Shown here: positions 27,711 through 36,630 of the stretch, piece after piece
How the letters are laid out: every line of letters begins with the position of its first letter
How positions within the stretch are numbered: position 1 is the stretch's first letter
From: Actinomadura rubteroloni
GTDB taxonomy: Bacteria; Actinomycetota; Actinomycetes; Streptosporangiales; Streptosporangiaceae
Assembly (NCBI RefSeq): GCF_002911665.1
Contig: NZ_MTBP01000001.1
Location: 620,001 to 684,000 of the forward strand
Direction: 5' to 3'
DNA length: 64,000 nucleotides
Made by a program: the position numbers and the translations under genes
The notes under the pieces: model-generated
Databases searched by the model: none
Seen by the model: only the letters and a program-made list of their open reading frames with translations
Told to the model about the DNA's origin: nothing

Positions 27711-28244
27711 ATGAGCACCGCCCTGGTCGTCATCGACATGCTGAACCCCTACCGGCACGCGGACGCGGGCGTCCTCCAGGACGGCGTCGCGGAGATGGTC
27801 GGCCCGCTCGCCGACCTGGTGGCCCGCGCCGTCCGCGACGGGACGCCGGTGATCTACGTCAACGACAACCACGGCGACTTCTCCGCCACGCGCGACGACC
27901 TCGTGGCGGCGGCGCTGCGCGGCGAGCGGCCCGACCTCGTGAAACCCGTCCTGCCGCCGGACGACTGCGCGTTCCTGCCGAAGGTCCGGCACAGCGCGTT
28001 CTTCGGGACGCCGCTGGAGTACATCCTCCACCAGCTCGGCGTCCGCGAGGTCGTGCTGACCGGGCAGGTCACCGAGCAGTGCGTCCTCTACACGGCGCTG
28101 GACGCCTACATCCGCCACCTGGAGATCAAGGTCCCGCGCGACGCGGTGGCGTCCATCGACCCCGGCCTCGGCGACGCGGCGCTCCGGATGATGGAGCGCA
28201 ACATGCGCGCCGATCTCGTCACGGCGGACGCCTGCCTCCGCTGA
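27711..28244 (+). CDS. Isochorismatase-like cysteine hydrolase
   Basis: A 177-residue alpha/beta hydrolase of the isochorismatase/nicotinamidase superfamily. The catalytic triad is visible: Asp in LVVIDMLNPY, Lys in FLPKVRHSAF, and the nucleophile Cys in GQVTEQCVLYTALDA. The substrate may be an amide such as nicotinamide, a carbamoyl compound, or isochorismate. It is preceded by GAAGGGGGA and begins 29 bp after the SSI-like gene. Confidence 0.9.
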   Translation: MSTALVVIDMLNPYRHADAGVLQDGVAEMVGPLADLVARAVRDGTPVIYVNDNHGDFSATRDDLVAAALRGERPDLVKPVLPPDDCAFLPKVRHSAFFGTPLEYILHQLGVREVVLTGQVTEQCVLYTALDAYIRHLEIKVPRDAVASIDPGLGDAALRMMERNMRADLVTADACLR

Positions 28245-28285
28245 GCCCCCTTCGCCCGGCACGGATGTGAGTGACATCGGCTTGC

Positions 28286-28322
28286 GGTTCGTATTACGAA
28301 CCAATATGTTCGTGTTACGAAT
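28286..28322 (+). promoter_or_regulatory. Two MarR-type operators before FAD oxidoreductase gene
   Basis: Site 1 (28288-28300) is TTCGTATTACGAA, site 2 (28309-28321) TTCGTGTTACGAA; the centres are 21 bp apart, two helical turns. They lie just before the ATG at 28341. The same 13-bp pattern occurs before the convergent MarR gene. Confidence 0.75.
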
Positions 28323-28340
28323 TAATGAGGGGGGTTCGTC

Positions 28341-29438
28341 ATGAGCCGAACTGTCGCGGTCGTCGGCGGCGGGTACGGCGGCGCCGCCGTCGCCAAGGCC
28401 CTGGACGAGGACGCCGACGTCGTCCTCATCGAGCCGAAGGACGCGTTCGTCCACGCGTCCGGCGCCCTGCGCGCCCTGGTCGCCCCCGACTGGGCGCACA
28501 ACATCTTCTTTCCGTACGACCGGCTGCTGCGGCGGGGCACGGTCGTCCGCGACCGGGCCGTCGCGGTGGACCCGCGCGGCGTCACCCTCGCCTCGGGGCG
28601 GCGCGTCGACGCGGACTACATCGTCCTCGCGACCGGGTCCGGCTACCCGTATCCGGCCAGACCGGAGACCGACGTGGCCGCCGAGGCGCTCGCGCGGCTG
28701 CGCGCCACGCACGACGAGCTGGCCCGCGCCGGACGCGTGCTGATCGCGGGCGCCGGGCCGGTCGGGCTGGAGCTGGCGGGCGAGATCAAGGCCGTCTGGC
28801 CGGACAAGGCGGTGACCGTCCTCGACCCCGCCGCCGAGCTGCTGCCCGGCTTCCTGCCCGAGACGCGCGCCGACCTGCACCGCCAGTTGGACGGCCTCGG
28901 CGTCGACCTGCGGCTCGGCGTCGCGCCCGCCGAGCCCCCGCCCGTCGGGCCCGGCCGGGAGAAGACCTTCACCGTCGCGACCACCGACGGCGGCGAGATC
29001 ACCGCCGACCTGTGGTTCCGCTGCCACGGCGTGGACGTGAACGGCGACTGGCTCGACCCGGCCGTCGCGCCCCGGACGGCGGCCGGGCACGTCCGCGTCA
29101 CGCCCGGCCTGAACGTCGAGGGCCACGACCACGTGTTCGCGCTCGGGGACCTCGCCGACGTCGCCGAGGCCAAGATGGCCGGGAACGCGATGCGGCACGC
29201 CGAGGTCGTCGCGGCCAACATCCGGGCGCGGCTCGCCGGCGCGGAACCGACGGCCGTCCACCGGCCCGCGCCGTTCCCGTCCGCGCTGGTGCCGCTCGGG
29301 CCGTCCGGCGGGGTCGGGCAGATCCCCGCGCCGTCCGGCGACGGCCCGATGGCGCTGCCCGCCGCGACCGTCGCCGAGTACAAGGGGCGCGACCTCATGG
29401 TCGGCCGCTTCGTCGAGCTGTTCGGGCGGGACGGCTAG
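28341..29438 (+). CDS. NAD(P)/FAD-dependent oxidoreductase (AIF/FSP1/NDH-2-like)
   Basis: A 365-residue flavoprotein. The FAD Rossmann motif is at the N-terminus (VAVVGGGYGGAAVAKAL), the NAD(P) motif is VLIAGAGPVGLELAGEIK, and the FAD-binding HVFALGDLADV is near residue 270. This layout is that of AIF/FSP1-type quinone or disulfide reductases. MarR-type sites in its promoter point to induction by phenolics, quinones or oxidants. Its end overlaps the convergent marR gene by 4 bp. Confidence 0.9.
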   Translation: MSRTVAVVGGGYGGAAVAKALDEDADVVLIEPKDAFVHASGALRALVAPDWAHNIFFPYDRLLRRGTVVRDRAVAVDPRGVTLASGRRVDADYIVLATGSGYPYPARPETDVAAEALARLRATHDELARAGRVLIAGAGPVGLELAGEIKAVWPDKAVTVLDPAAELLPGFLPETRADLHRQLDGLGVDLRLGVAPAEPPPVGPGREKTFTVATTDGGEITADLWFRCHGVDVNGDWLDPAVAPRTAAGHVRVTPGLNVEGHDHVFALGDLADVAEAKMAGNAMRHAEVVAANIRARLAGAEPTAVHRPAPFPSALVPLGPSGGVGQIPAPSGDGPMALPAATVAEYKGRDLMVGRFVELFGRDG

Positions 29439-29914
29439 GCCGGGGCGCCGTCCTCCAGCTCCATGAACACGACCGGCACCTCGTTCGCCCGGACCAGGCG
29501 GCCGAGCAGGTCGGCGAGCTGGGCGCGCTCGTGCTCGGCCAGCCCGGACGGGAGGCGGTCGACGCGGCGGCACGTCTCGGCGTAGAAGCGGTCCGCCAGC
29601 GCCCGGCCCTCGCGGGTCAGCGCGACCCGCAGCGCGCGGCCGTCGCGGGGGTCGGGCTCGCGGCGGACGAGCCCGCGCGCGGACGTCCGGTCCACCAGGC
29701 CCGACAGGCTCGACTTCGCCAGGCCGAGCATCGTGCCCAGCTCGCCCATCCCGTACGGCTGCGGCATGAGGACGCACAGCAGTTGCCCCTGCTGCTGGGT
29801 GAGGCCGTAGTCGCGCGCCGACGCGACGTAGACGGCGTCCACCAGGAACGACGAGCGCACGAGGGCCGTCACGACGTTCATGGGCTCGTCCGCGGGCTTG
29901 TCCATGCCCGCCAC
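29435..29914 (-). CDS. MarR-family regulator
   Basis: A 159-residue winged-helix repressor. LTQQQGQLLCVLMPQPYGMGELGTMLGLAKSS holds the recognition helix, followed by VRREPDPRDGRALRVALTREG as the wing. One cysteine lies at LLCVLM and one in AETCRRV, so redox sensing is possible. The operator-like TTCGCTTTGCGAA lies just upstream of its start, and two further matches precede the oxidoreductase gene. I infer that it represses both. Confidence 0.92.
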   Translation of the reverse strand: MAGMDKPADEPMNVVTALVRSSFLVDAVYVASARDYGLTQQQGQLLCVLMPQPYGMGELGTMLGLAKSSLSGLVDRTSARGLVRREPDPRDGRALRVALTREGRALADRFYAETCRRVDRLPSGLAEHERAQLADLLGRLVRANEVPVVFMELEDGAPA

Positions 29915-29920
29915 GGTACC

Positions 29921-29941
29921 TTAATTCGCTTTGCGAACTAA
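29921..29941 (-). promoter_or_regulatory. Autoregulatory MarR operator
   Basis: TTCGCTTTGCGAA (29925-29937), flanked by TTAA and CTAA for extended symmetry, lies 7 bp upstream of the marR start. It fits the consensus TTCGNNTTNCGAA shared with the two sites at 28288 and 28309. Confidence 0.75.
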
Positions 29942-30022
29942 AACGGCGCGCTCGGCCGGTGGGCGCGCGGGGGATCGTCTCCGCGCGGCGCTCCGACGCG
30001 CGGGGTGTTACGGTCTGTTGCG

Positions 30023-30562
30023 ATGAGTACCGCTACGCGAATGACGTCCGGGATCCTGGTGTCCGCGATCGTCCGGCGGGACGACGACGTGCTCATGGTC
30101 CACGAACGGCATCCCGGCCGCGACCGGCAGTGGGTGCTGCCCGGCGGGATGGCCGAGCCGGGCGAACTCGTCCACGACGCGCTGGTCCGCGAGGTGCGCG
30201 AGGAGACCGGGCTGGTCGTCGCGGGGCCCGCCGAACTCGCGTTCGTCGCCCAGTACACGATCGGCGGGGAGCCCGGCTGGAACGGCGAATGGACGGTGTT
30301 CGCCTTCACCACCGGCCCGGCGTCCGGCGTCCTCGGCGCCGCGGACCCGGACGGGATCGTCCTCGAAGCGGCCTGGGTCCCGGCCGACGAGGCGATCGCC
30401 CGGCTGTCCGCGCACCGGTTCCGGCCCCGCCGCGACCCGATCGTGGCTTACCTGCGCGGCGAGACGCCGCCGGGGACCGTGTGGCTGTGGCCGTCCGGCC
30501 CGTTCCGCCCGGCCGCGCGGATCCCCGCTCAGCCGGCGCCGTCCGGCGGCGTCACCGAATAG
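30023..30562 (+). CDS. NUDIX hydrolase
   Basis: A 179-residue enzyme that should hydrolyse a nucleoside-diphosphate-linked substrate. The Nudix box is complete: GGMAEPGELVHDALVREVREETGL. VSAIVRRDDDVLMVHER precedes it. The substrate is not identifiable. The start is uncertain between ATG 30023 and GTG 30005; neither has a clear ribosome site. The 3' end overlaps the convergent tautomerase gene by 34 bp. Confidence 0.88.
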   Translation: MSTATRMTSGILVSAIVRRDDDVLMVHERHPGRDRQWVLPGGMAEPGELVHDALVREVREETGLVVAGPAELAFVAQYTIGGEPGWNGEWTVFAFTTGPASGVLGAADPDGIVLEAAWVPADEAIARLSAHRFRPRRDPIVAYLRGETPPGTVWLWPSGPFRPAARIPAQPAPSGGVTE

Positions 30563-30930
30563 GTGAGCGTCAGCTCGTCGCCCGCCATACCCCGGATGCC
30601 CCAGTTCTGCCGGGGCGTCTCGATGATCGTCAGCTCCAGATCGTCGGCCGTGATCCCGAGCGCCGGGACGACGCGGTCATAGAGGCTCCGGATGAGGGCG
30701 CGCTTGCCGGCGTCGCCCCGCCCCTCGAAGCAGACGATCTCCACGATGAGGTAGCGGGCGTCCCGGCCCGGAACGATCCAGTCCGCTTCGTCCAGCAGGA
30801 AGAACCGGTGGAACCGCTTGTCCTCCGGCAGCCCCCACGCCTCGACCAGACACGCCTGGAGGAGATCGGAGATTTCCCGCTGCCGTCCCGCCCAGACGTC
30901 CCGCCGCCCGTGCACCTTGACCTGAGCCAC
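30529..30930 (-). CDS. Tautomerase-family protein
   Basis: A 133-residue protein of the tautomerase_2/MIF-like group. It has EISDLLQACLVEAWGLPEDKRF, YLIVEIVCFEGR and the C-terminal IIETPRQNWGIRG, typical of this family. The N-terminus is MAQVKVHGRR, so the usual catalytic Pro1 after Met removal is absent; activity, if any, is of an altered type. The function is unknown. Confidence 0.8.
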   Translation of the reverse strand: MAQVKVHGRRDVWAGRQREISDLLQACLVEAWGLPEDKRFHRFFLLDEADWIVPGRDARYLIVEIVCFEGRGDAGKRALIRSLYDRVVPALGITADDLELTIIETPRQNWGIRGMAGDELTLTYSVTPPDGAG

Positions 30931-30984
30931 CCCGTGATCCTAGGGCCGCCCCGCGCCAGCGAACGGCACGGGGCGGCCCGGGGC

Positions 30985-31317
30985 TCAGAGCACCTCGGCG
31001 AAGTCCTTGAGCAGCCGCGACTTGGACCGGGCCCCGACGACCGCCTTCACCGGCTCGCCATCGCGGAAGGCGACGAGCGTGGGCATCGAGTGGACGTTGT
31101 ACGCGGCGGTGGTCCGGGGGTTGGCGTCCACGTCGAGCGCGACGACCTTGAGCCGGTCGCGGTGCTCGTCGGCCACGGCGGCGAGCACCGGCGCGAGCTG
31201 CCGGCAGGGCGGGCACCACTCCGCGGTGAACTCCACCAGCACCGCGCGGTCCGCGCCCAGCACCTCCTCGGCGAAACTGGCGTCCGAGACCTCGACGACA
31301 CCCGTAGTACCCATCAT
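30985..31317 (-). CDS. Thioredoxin
   Basis: A 110-residue thioredoxin fold with the active site AEWCPPCRQL (Cys35, Cys38), the cis-Pro in HSMPTLVAFRDG, and conserved DVDANPRTTAAYNV. CPPC in place of CGPC would shift the redox potential. Its ATG overlaps the stop of the merR gene by 4 bp (ATGA), so the regulator and thioredoxin are translationally coupled. Confidence 0.92.
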   Translation of the reverse strand: MMGTTGVVEVSDASFAEEVLGADRAVLVEFTAEWCPPCRQLAPVLAAVADEHRDRLKVVALDVDANPRTTAAYNVHSMPTLVAFRDGEPVKAVVGARSKSRLLKDFAEVL

Positions 31318-31712
31318 GCTCCAGCCTCCAGTTCGCAACGCGGCTCCGGCCCGCCGCGCAGATCGGCCTCCGCGCGCAGCAGATGCCCGGCGACCTCCTC
31401 CCGGACCGTCCGCAGCCGCTCGATCAGCGCGTCCATCTCGGCGAGCTTGGCCCGGTACACGTCCAACGACGCGGGGCACGCGTCCCCGGACGGATGCCCG
31501 GCCCGCAGGCACTCCACGAACGGCCGCGTCTCCTCCAGGCCGAACCCGAAGTCCTGGAGCGTCCGGATCTGCTCCACCAACCGCAGATCGTCGTCGCCGT
31601 ACACGCGGTACCCGTTCACGGACCGCCGAGCCGGCAGCAACCCCCGCGATTCGTAGTACCGCAACGTGCGGGCACTGACCCCCGCACGTTCCGCAAGCTC
31701 ACCGATGCGCAT
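31314..31712 (-). CDS. MerR-family regulator coupled to thioredoxin
   Basis: A 132-residue regulator: MRIGELAERAGVSARTLRYYESRGLL is the DNA-binding wing-helix start, and a dimerisation coiled coil follows. FVECLRAG and GDACPASLDVYR place two cysteines near the start of the helix, likely the effector or redox site. The first gene of an operon with thioredoxin, it probably senses thiol stress and activates its own transcript. Confidence 0.9.
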   Translation of the reverse strand: MRIGELAERAGVSARTLRYYESRGLLPARRSVNGYRVYGDDDLRLVEQIRTLQDFGFGLEETRPFVECLRAGHPSGDACPASLDVYRAKLAEMDALIERLRTVREEVAGHLLRAEADLRGGPEPRCELEAGA

Positions 31713-31719
31713 GTCAACG

Positions 31720-31750
31720 ACGCTAAACCTTCACACCGACGTCAACGCAA
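31720..31750 (-). promoter_or_regulatory. MerR-type promoter with 19-bp spacer
   Basis: On the coding strand TTGCGT is followed by a 19-bp spacer and TAGCGT; MerR activators characteristically act on such over-long spacers. The -10 ends 8 bp before the merR ATG, so the transcript is probably leaderless. Confidence 0.5.
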
Positions 31751-31778
31751 GCCCGATCCGGACACAGCGGGCGCGCGG

Positions 31779-32642
31779 TCATTTCAGGAGGCGGGACATT
31801 CTGCGGTCGGCCAGTGGTTTCCCTCCCGTCTGGCAGGTCGGGCAGTACTGGAGGGACGAGTCGGCGAAGGAGACCTCGCGGATCGTGTCGCCGCAGACGG
31901 GGCATTCCTGGCCGGTGCGCCCGTGGACGCGCAGGCCCGACTTCTTCTCGCCCTTGAGGTCCTGGGCCGCCACGCCCTCGGCCCGGGTGACGGCTTCGGC
32001 GAGGGTGGTGCGGATGGCGGTGTGGAGGGTGGCGATGTCGTCGTCGGTCAGCGTCGCGGCGACCTTGAACGGGGACATCTTGGCCGCGTGCAGGACTTCG
32101 TCGGAGTAGGCGTTGCCGATGCCCGCGACGATCTTCTGGTCGCGCAGGACGCCCTTGATCTGCGTCCGGCGGTCTTTGAGGATGGCGGCGAGGGCTTCGG
32201 GCGTGAAGTCGTCCGCCAGCGGGTCGGGGCCGAGGGTCGCCACGCCGGGGACCTCGGCCGGGTCGCGGACGACGTAGACCGCCAGGCCCTTCTTCGTTCC
32301 GGCCTCGGTGAGGTCGAAGCCGGAGCCGTCGTCCAGGTGGACGCGCACGGCGAGCGGGTTGCGGCCCCCGGGGCGGCCCGCGCGGGCCGGGAGTTCGTCG
32401 CGCCAGCGCAGCCAGCCGGCGCGGGCCAGGTGGACGACGAAGTGCAGCCCGTCGGCGTCCAGGTCGAGGAACTTGCCGTGCCGGGCGACGGCGGTGACCG
32501 TCAGGCCGCCGAGCGCGGTGATCGGCGGGTCGTAGGTCTTGAGGGCGGAGATCGCGAGAACATCGACGCGCGCGATCGCGTGGCCGACCGCGCGTTCCCG
32601 CAGGAAGGCGGCCAGCGACTCCACCTCGGGAAGCTCTGGCAT
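31779..32642 (-). CDS. Fpg/Nei-family DNA glycosylase
   Basis: A 287-residue base-excision repair enzyme. It starts MPELPEVES with the catalytic Pro2 and Glu3. The helix-two-turn-helix region reads DQKIVAGIGNAYSDEVLHAAKMSP, and the C-terminal zinc finger has CPVC and CPTC pairs. The AxLGPDPL stretch is typical. It removes oxidised bases and cuts at the abasic site. The actinobacterial branch contains both Fpg and Nei proteins, so I leave the symbol open. It is transcribed from the region next to the copper module but in the opposite direction. Confidence 0.9.
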   Translation of the reverse strand: MPELPEVESLAAFLRERAVGHAIARVDVLAISALKTYDPPITALGGLTVTAVARHGKFLDLDADGLHFVVHLARAGWLRWRDELPARAGRPGGRNPLAVRVHLDDGSGFDLTEAGTKKGLAVYVVRDPAEVPGVATLGPDPLADDFTPEALAAILKDRRTQIKGVLRDQKIVAGIGNAYSDEVLHAAKMSPFKVAATLTDDDIATLHTAIRTTLAEAVTRAEGVAAQDLKGEKKSGLRVHGRTGQECPVCGDTIREVSFADSSLQYCPTCQTGGKPLADRRMSRLLK

Positions 32643-32952
32643 ACGTCCAGTATCAGCGATCCACACCCCTGTGGACACCTGTGGACGATCCTGTGGATAA
32701 CCAAAACCCCACCAGCGGAACGGCACGGCACAGCCTCATAACCTCGACAAACCACGACAAAGGTTGAGGGCCAGAATCGGGGGACGTGTCCCCAGCCTGT
32801 GGATAACTCACGACGGTGAAGGCACGAACCGAACATGAGCGACGTCACAAAATAACCCCTAGGGGGTAGGGGTTGCCGCACCTGACGGGTTGTGCCACCA
32901 TGAGGCGCACGACATACCCCCCAGGGGTACAGAGACCAGGAGGAACGAGCCG
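32643..32952. other. Regulatory intergenic region between Fpg/Nei and copper genes
   Basis: This 310-bp divergent gap contains no convincing gene. It is locally AT-richer than its surroundings near 32640-32860, with several GTGGATAA-like words (32691-32698 and 32800-32808) resembling DnaA-box halves that are too few to call an origin. It also has the two copper-type operators. Confidence 0.5.
32853..32930 (+). promoter_or_regulatory. Two CsoR-type copper operators
   Basis: TAACCCCTAGGGGGTA (32853-32868) and ATACCCCCCAGGGGTAC (32914-32930) both match the CsoR pattern of TACCCC separated by a few bases from GGGGTA. The second ends 22 bp before copZ. CsoR represses copper export genes until Cu(I) binds; no csoR is in the window. 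Confidence 0.75.
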
Positions 32953-33159
32953 ATGAGCGCCACGACCTACACCGTCGCCGGAATGACCTGCGGCCACTGC
33001 GTCAGCTCGGTCAAGGAGGAGGTCGGCCAGATCCCCGGCGTCACGGCCGTGGACGTCGAACTCTCGTCCGGGGCCGTCACCGTCACCAGCGAGGCTCCCC
33101 TCGACGAGGCCCAGGTCCGGGCCGCCGTCGAGGAGGCCGGATACGAACTGAAGGCGTGA
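32953..33159 (+). CDS. copZ: Copper chaperone CopZ
   Basis: A 68-residue heavy-metal-associated domain with MTCGHC (metal-binding Cys pair in GMTCGHCVSSV) and a normal beta-alpha-beta-beta-alpha-beta pattern ending EEAGYELKA. It would hand Cu(I) to CopA. AGGAGG precedes the start. CsoR-like boxes upstream and copA downstream define a copper operon. Confidence 0.93.
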   Translation: MSATTYTVAGMTCGHCVSSVKEEVGQIPGVTAVDVELSSGAVTVTSEAPLDEAQVRAAVEEAGYELKA

Positions 33160-33160
33160 G

Positions 33161-34051
33161 ATGAACACCGCGACCAGGCTCGGCGCGTACGGCGCCGGGC
33201 TGGCCGCCGTCTTCGCCGCCGCCCTCGGGGCCGGTGCCCTCACCGGCCCCGTGGGCGCGACCGATGAGAAGGGCGGCGCGAGCCACATGCGGCACGAAAC
33301 GACCCACGAGACCGGCCACGGGACCGGCCACGACGTCCTCCCCGGCGGGCTCCTGGCCGAGCAGGACGGCTACACCCTCCGCCCCGCGACGACGAGCGTC
33401 CCGGCCCGTCGCACCACCGACTTCCGGTTCACCGTGACCGGTCCCGACGGCGCGCCGGTCACGCGCTACACCCGGCTGCACGGCAAGGAACTGCACTTCA
33501 TCATCGTCCGGCGCGACCTGTCGGGCTACCAGCATCTGCACCCGGTGCGGGACGCGCGGGGCGTCTGGTCCGTCCCGCTCGCGGCGGGCGACCCGGGCAC
33601 CTACCGGATCTTCACCGACGTCCGGCCCGCGACCGCGAAGGAGCAGGTCACACTGGGCACCGACCTCGACGTTCCCGGCGATTTCGGGCCCCGTCCGCTG
33701 CCGCCGGCCGAGCGCGTCGCCGAGGTGGACGGCTACCGCGTCAAGCTCGCCGGCGACCTCGTGCCGGGCAAGCCGAGTCCGCTGACGCTGACCGTCGAGA
33801 AGGACGGACGGCCCGTCACCGACCTGGAACCGTACCTGGAGGCGTACGGGCATCTCGTGGCGATCCGCGCGGGCGACCTCGCCTACCTGCACGTCCACCC
33901 GATGGGCGAACCGGGCGACGGAACGACCAGGCCCGGACCGAGCATCGAGTTCCACGCGGAGGTCCCCGGCGGCGGAACGTACCGCCTGTTCTTGGACTTC
34001 CAGCACGCGGGCAAGGTCCGCACCGCCGAGTTCACCGTCACGGCCCGCTGA
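33161..34051 (+). CDS. Exported His-rich protein of the copper operon
   Basis: A 296-residue protein with an N-terminal signal or anchor segment (residues about 8-33), then a His-rich stretch [17 protein letters not shown] likely to bind metal. The rest is beta-rich with [10 protein letters not shown] and [11 protein letters not shown], recalling cupredoxin-like or CopC-like surface proteins found between copZ and copA in actinomycetes. It starts one base after the copZ stop and ends 13 bp before copA. I infer periplasmic/surface copper binding; the exact family is not certain. Confidence 0.8.
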   Translation: MNTATRLGAYGAGLAAVFAAALGAGALTGPVGATDEKGGASHMRHETTHETGHGTGHDVLPGGLLAEQDGYTLRPATTSVPARRTTDFRFTVTGPDGAPVTRYTRLHGKELHFIIVRRDLSGYQHLHPVRDARGVWSVPLAAGDPGTYRIFTDVRPATAKEQVTLGTDLDVPGDFGPRPLPPAERVAEVDGYRVKLAGDLVPGKPSPLTLTVEKDGRPVTDLEPYLEAYGHLVAIRAGDLAYLHVHPMGEPGDGTTRPGPSIEFHAEVPGGGTYRLFLDFQHAGKVRTAEFTVTAR

Positions 34052-34064
34052 GAGGAGGCGACCG

Positions 34065-36272
34065 ATGTCCACGACGGAGCTGTCGATCGGCGGAATGACC
34101 TGCGCGTCCTGCGCGAACCGGGTTGAGCGAAAGCTCAACAGGCTCGACGGCGTCACCGCGACGGTCAACTACGCGACCGAGAAGGCCAGGGTCGAATACC
34201 CCGAGGGGGTGACTCTGGACGACCTCATCGCCACCGTCGAGCAGGCCGGATACACCGCCGCGCCCCCCGCGCCACCGCGCGCCGAGGAGACGCCGGCCGA
34301 CGAACTGGCCCCGCTCCGGCAGCGGCTCGTCACCGCGGTGGTGCTGGCCGTCCCGGTGATCGTGCTGGCGATGGCCCCGGCGCTTCAGTTCCGGAACTGG
34401 CAGTGGCTGTCGCTGACGCTGGCCGCACCCGTCGTCGTCTACGCGGGCTGGCCGTTCCACCGCGCCGCCTGGACGAACCTGCGGCACGGCGCCGCCACGA
34501 TGGACACGCTCGTCTCGCTCGGGACGCTCGCGGCGTTCGGCTGGTCGCTGTGGGCGCTGTTCGTCGGCGACGCGGGCGAGCCGGGCATGCGGCACGGCTT
34601 CGAGTTCAGCGCGACGCGCTCGGACGGCTCGTCCAACCTGTACCTGGAGGCGGCGGCGGGCGTCGTGGCCTTCATCCTCGCCGGTCGGTACTTCGAGGCT
34701 CGGTCCAAGCGCCGTGCGGGCGCGGCGCTGCGGGCGCTGCTGGAGCTGGGCGCGAAGGACGTCGCGGTCCTGCGGGACGGCCGCGAACAGCGGATCCCGG
34801 TGGACGAGCTGACGGCCGGGGACGTGTTCGTCGTCCGTCCCGGCGAGAAGGTCGCGACCGACGGCGTGGTCGAGGACGGCTCGTCGGCGGTGGACGCGTC
34901 GCTGCTGACCGGCGAGTCCGTCCCGGTCGAGGTCGGGCCGGGCGACACGGTCGCGGGCGCGACGGTCAACGCGGGCGGGCGGCTGCTCGTCCGGGCGACG
35001 AAGGTCGGCGCCGACACGCAGCTCGCCCAGATGGCGCGGCTGGTGGAGGAGGCGCAGACCGGCAAGGCGCGGGTGCAGCGGCTCGCCGACCGGATCTCCG
35101 GCGTGTTCGTGCCGGTCGTGATCGCCCTGGCGGTCGCGACGCTCGGGTTCTGGCTCGGGACGGGCGGGTCGGCCACCGCCGCGTTCACCGCCGCCGTCGC
35201 TGTCCTGATCATCGCGTGCCCGTGCGCGCTGGGCCTCGCCACGCCGACCGCGCTGCTGGTCGGGACGGGCCGGGGCGCCCGGCTCGGCATCCTGATCAAG
35301 GGCCCGGAGGCGCTGGAATCCACGCGCGCGATCGACACGGTCGTCCTGGACAAGACGGGCACGGTCACGACGGGCCGGATGGCGCTGGTCGACGTCATCA
35401 CGACCGACGGCGTCACCGAGCACGACGCGCTGCGGCTCGCGGGGGCGCTGGAGAACGCGTCCGAGCACCCGATCGCGCGGGCCATCGCGGGCGCCGCCGC
35501 CGAACGCACCGGGCCGCTCGCGGACGTCGCCGACTTCACCGCGCTCGACGGCCTCGGCGTCCAGGGCGTGGTGGACGGGCACGCGGTGCTCGTCGGACGG
35601 CCCCGGCTGCTCGCCGAGTGGGCGCAGCACCTCCCGCCGGACCTGGAGAAGGCGATGGAACGTGCCCGCGAGCAGGGCCGCACGGCCGTCGCGGTCGGCT
35701 GGGACGGCGCGGCGCGGGCGGTCCTGACCGTCGCCGACCAGGTCAAGCCCACGTCGGCGGAGGCCGTCGCGCGGCTGCGCGACCTCGGGCTGCGGCCCGT
35801 CCTGCTCACCGGCGACGACGCGGCCGTCGCGCGGGCCGTCGCCGACGAGGTCGGCATCGAGGAGGTCATCGCCGAAGTCCTGCCGCAGGACAAGGTGGAC
35901 GTCGTCAAGCGCCTCCAGGCCGAGGGCCGCCGCGTCGCGATGGTCGGGGACGGCGTGAACGACGCCGCCGCGCTCGCCCAGGCCGACCTCGGGCTCGCGA
36001 TGGGCACCGGGACGGACGTGGCGATCGAGGCGTCCGACCTGACGCTCGTCCGGGGGGACCTGCGCGCGGCGGCGGACGCGATCAGGCTCTCCCGGCGGAC
36101 GCTGCGGACCATCCGGGGGAACCTGTTCTGGGCGTTCGCCTACAACGTCGCGGCGCTGCCGCTGGCCGCGACGGGCCTGCTCACACCGATGATCGCGGGC
36201 GGCGCGATGGCGTTCTCGTCGGTGTTCGTCGTGAGCAACAGCCTGCGCCTGCGCAACTTCAAGGCGCTGTGA
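34065..36272 (+). CDS. copA: Copper-translocating P1B-type ATPase
   Basis: A 735-residue P-type ATPase. One N-terminal metal domain has GMTCASC (Cys13, Cys16). Eight membrane segments follow, with the transport site CPC at 385-387, [10 protein letters not shown] as the actuator loop, and DKTGT with phosphorylated Asp429. The nucleotide domain has the HP motif (SEHPIARAI), and [12 protein letters not shown] precedes the last helices ([25 protein letters not shown]) that carry the Cu(I) signature. It exports Cu(I) with CopZ as donor. Confidence 0.95.
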   Translation: MSTTELSIGGMTCASCANRVERKLNRLDGVTATVNYATEKARVEYPEGVTLDDLIATVEQAGYTAAPPAPPRAEETPADELAPLRQRLVTAVVLAVPVIVLAMAPALQFRNWQWLSLTLAAPVVVYAGWPFHRAAWTNLRHGAATMDTLVSLGTLAAFGWSLWALFVGDAGEPGMRHGFEFSATRSDGSSNLYLEAAAGVVAFILAGRYFEARSKRRAGAALRALLELGAKDVAVLRDGREQRIPVDELTAGDVFVVRPGEKVATDGVVEDGSSAVDASLLTGESVPVEVGPGDTVAGATVNAGGRLLVRATKVGADTQLAQMARLVEEAQTGKARVQRLADRISGVFVPVVIALAVATLGFWLGTGGSATAAFTAAVAVLIIACPCALGLATPTALLVGTGRGARLGILIKGPEALESTRAIDTVVLDKTGTVTTGRMALVDVITTDGVTEHDALRLAGALENASEHPIARAIAGAAAERTGPLADVADFTALDGLGVQGVVDGHAVLVGRPRLLAEWAQHLPPDLEKAMERAREQGRTAVAVGWDGAARAVLTVADQVKPTSAEAVARLRDLGLRPVLLTGDDAAVARAVADEVGIEEVIAEVLPQDKVDVVKRLQAEGRRVAMVGDGVNDAAALAQADLGLAMGTGTDVAIEASDLTLVRGDLRAAADAIRLSRRTLRTIRGNLFWAFAYNVAALPLAATGLLTPMIAGGAMAFSSVFVVSNSLRLRNFKAL

Positions 36273-36277
36273 CCCCG

Positions 36278-36305
36278 GCCGCGGGAGGGCGCGCCCTCCC
36301 GCGGC
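36278..36305 (+). terminator. 28-bp perfect palindromic terminator after copA
   Basis: GCCGCGGGAGGGCG followed directly by its reverse complement gives a perfect hairpin with essentially no loop 5 bp after the copA stop. It lies between convergent genes and probably works both ways. Confidence 0.7.
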
Positions 36306-36312
36306 GCGGCCG

Positions 36313-36561
36313 TCAGCGGGGACGGGGGATCGGCGTGTCCGGCGGCAGGGCCCTGACCTGCACGCTCCGGCACTCGGGGCAGGTCCGGTCGACCCACGGC
36401 GGCTGGCTGGCGACGCCGTCCAGGCTCCACGCGATCGACGATCCCGCCGGCCCGTCGCTGTGCCGGGCCTCGAAGTCCTGGTCCCACTGGTGGGAGCATG
36501 TGACGCAGTGAAACCGCCACGTCTCCGTACTGACATGGACGTCCCGGATGGACATGAGCAT
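36313..36561 (-). CDS. Small zinc-ribbon protein
   Basis: An 82-residue protein with two CxxC knuckles, FHCVTCSHQW and RTCPECRSVQV, spaced about 40 residues apart, as in zinc ribbons. A GGAGAACA precedes the ATG. Similar small actinobacterial proteins are uncharacterised. It is convergent with the copper operon. Confidence 0.7.
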   Translation of the reverse strand: MLMSIRDVHVSTETWRFHCVTCSHQWDQDFEARHSDGPAGSSIAWSLDGVASQPPWVDRTCPECRSVQVRALPPDTPIPRPR

Positions 36562-36630
36562 CCCTGTTCTCCGATTGAGAAACCGAAAGAGGCAGGCGGA
36601 ACCGCAAGAAAGCGGACTCCGCGGGACGCT

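Noticed and set aside
31314..31712. MerR protein as the missing SoxR
   Set aside because: It lacks the SoxR CxGCxxxC cluster motif and is bound to a thioredoxin gene, so it is unlikely to act on the SoxR box.
32680..32820. Possible replication origin from AT-rich sequence and DnaA-box-like words
   Set aside because: Only two or three partial GTGGATAA words and no dnaA/dnaN nearby; more likely promoter DNA.
34038..36536. 830-codon minus frame opposite copA
   Set aside because: Pure antisense of a well-supported P-type ATPase.
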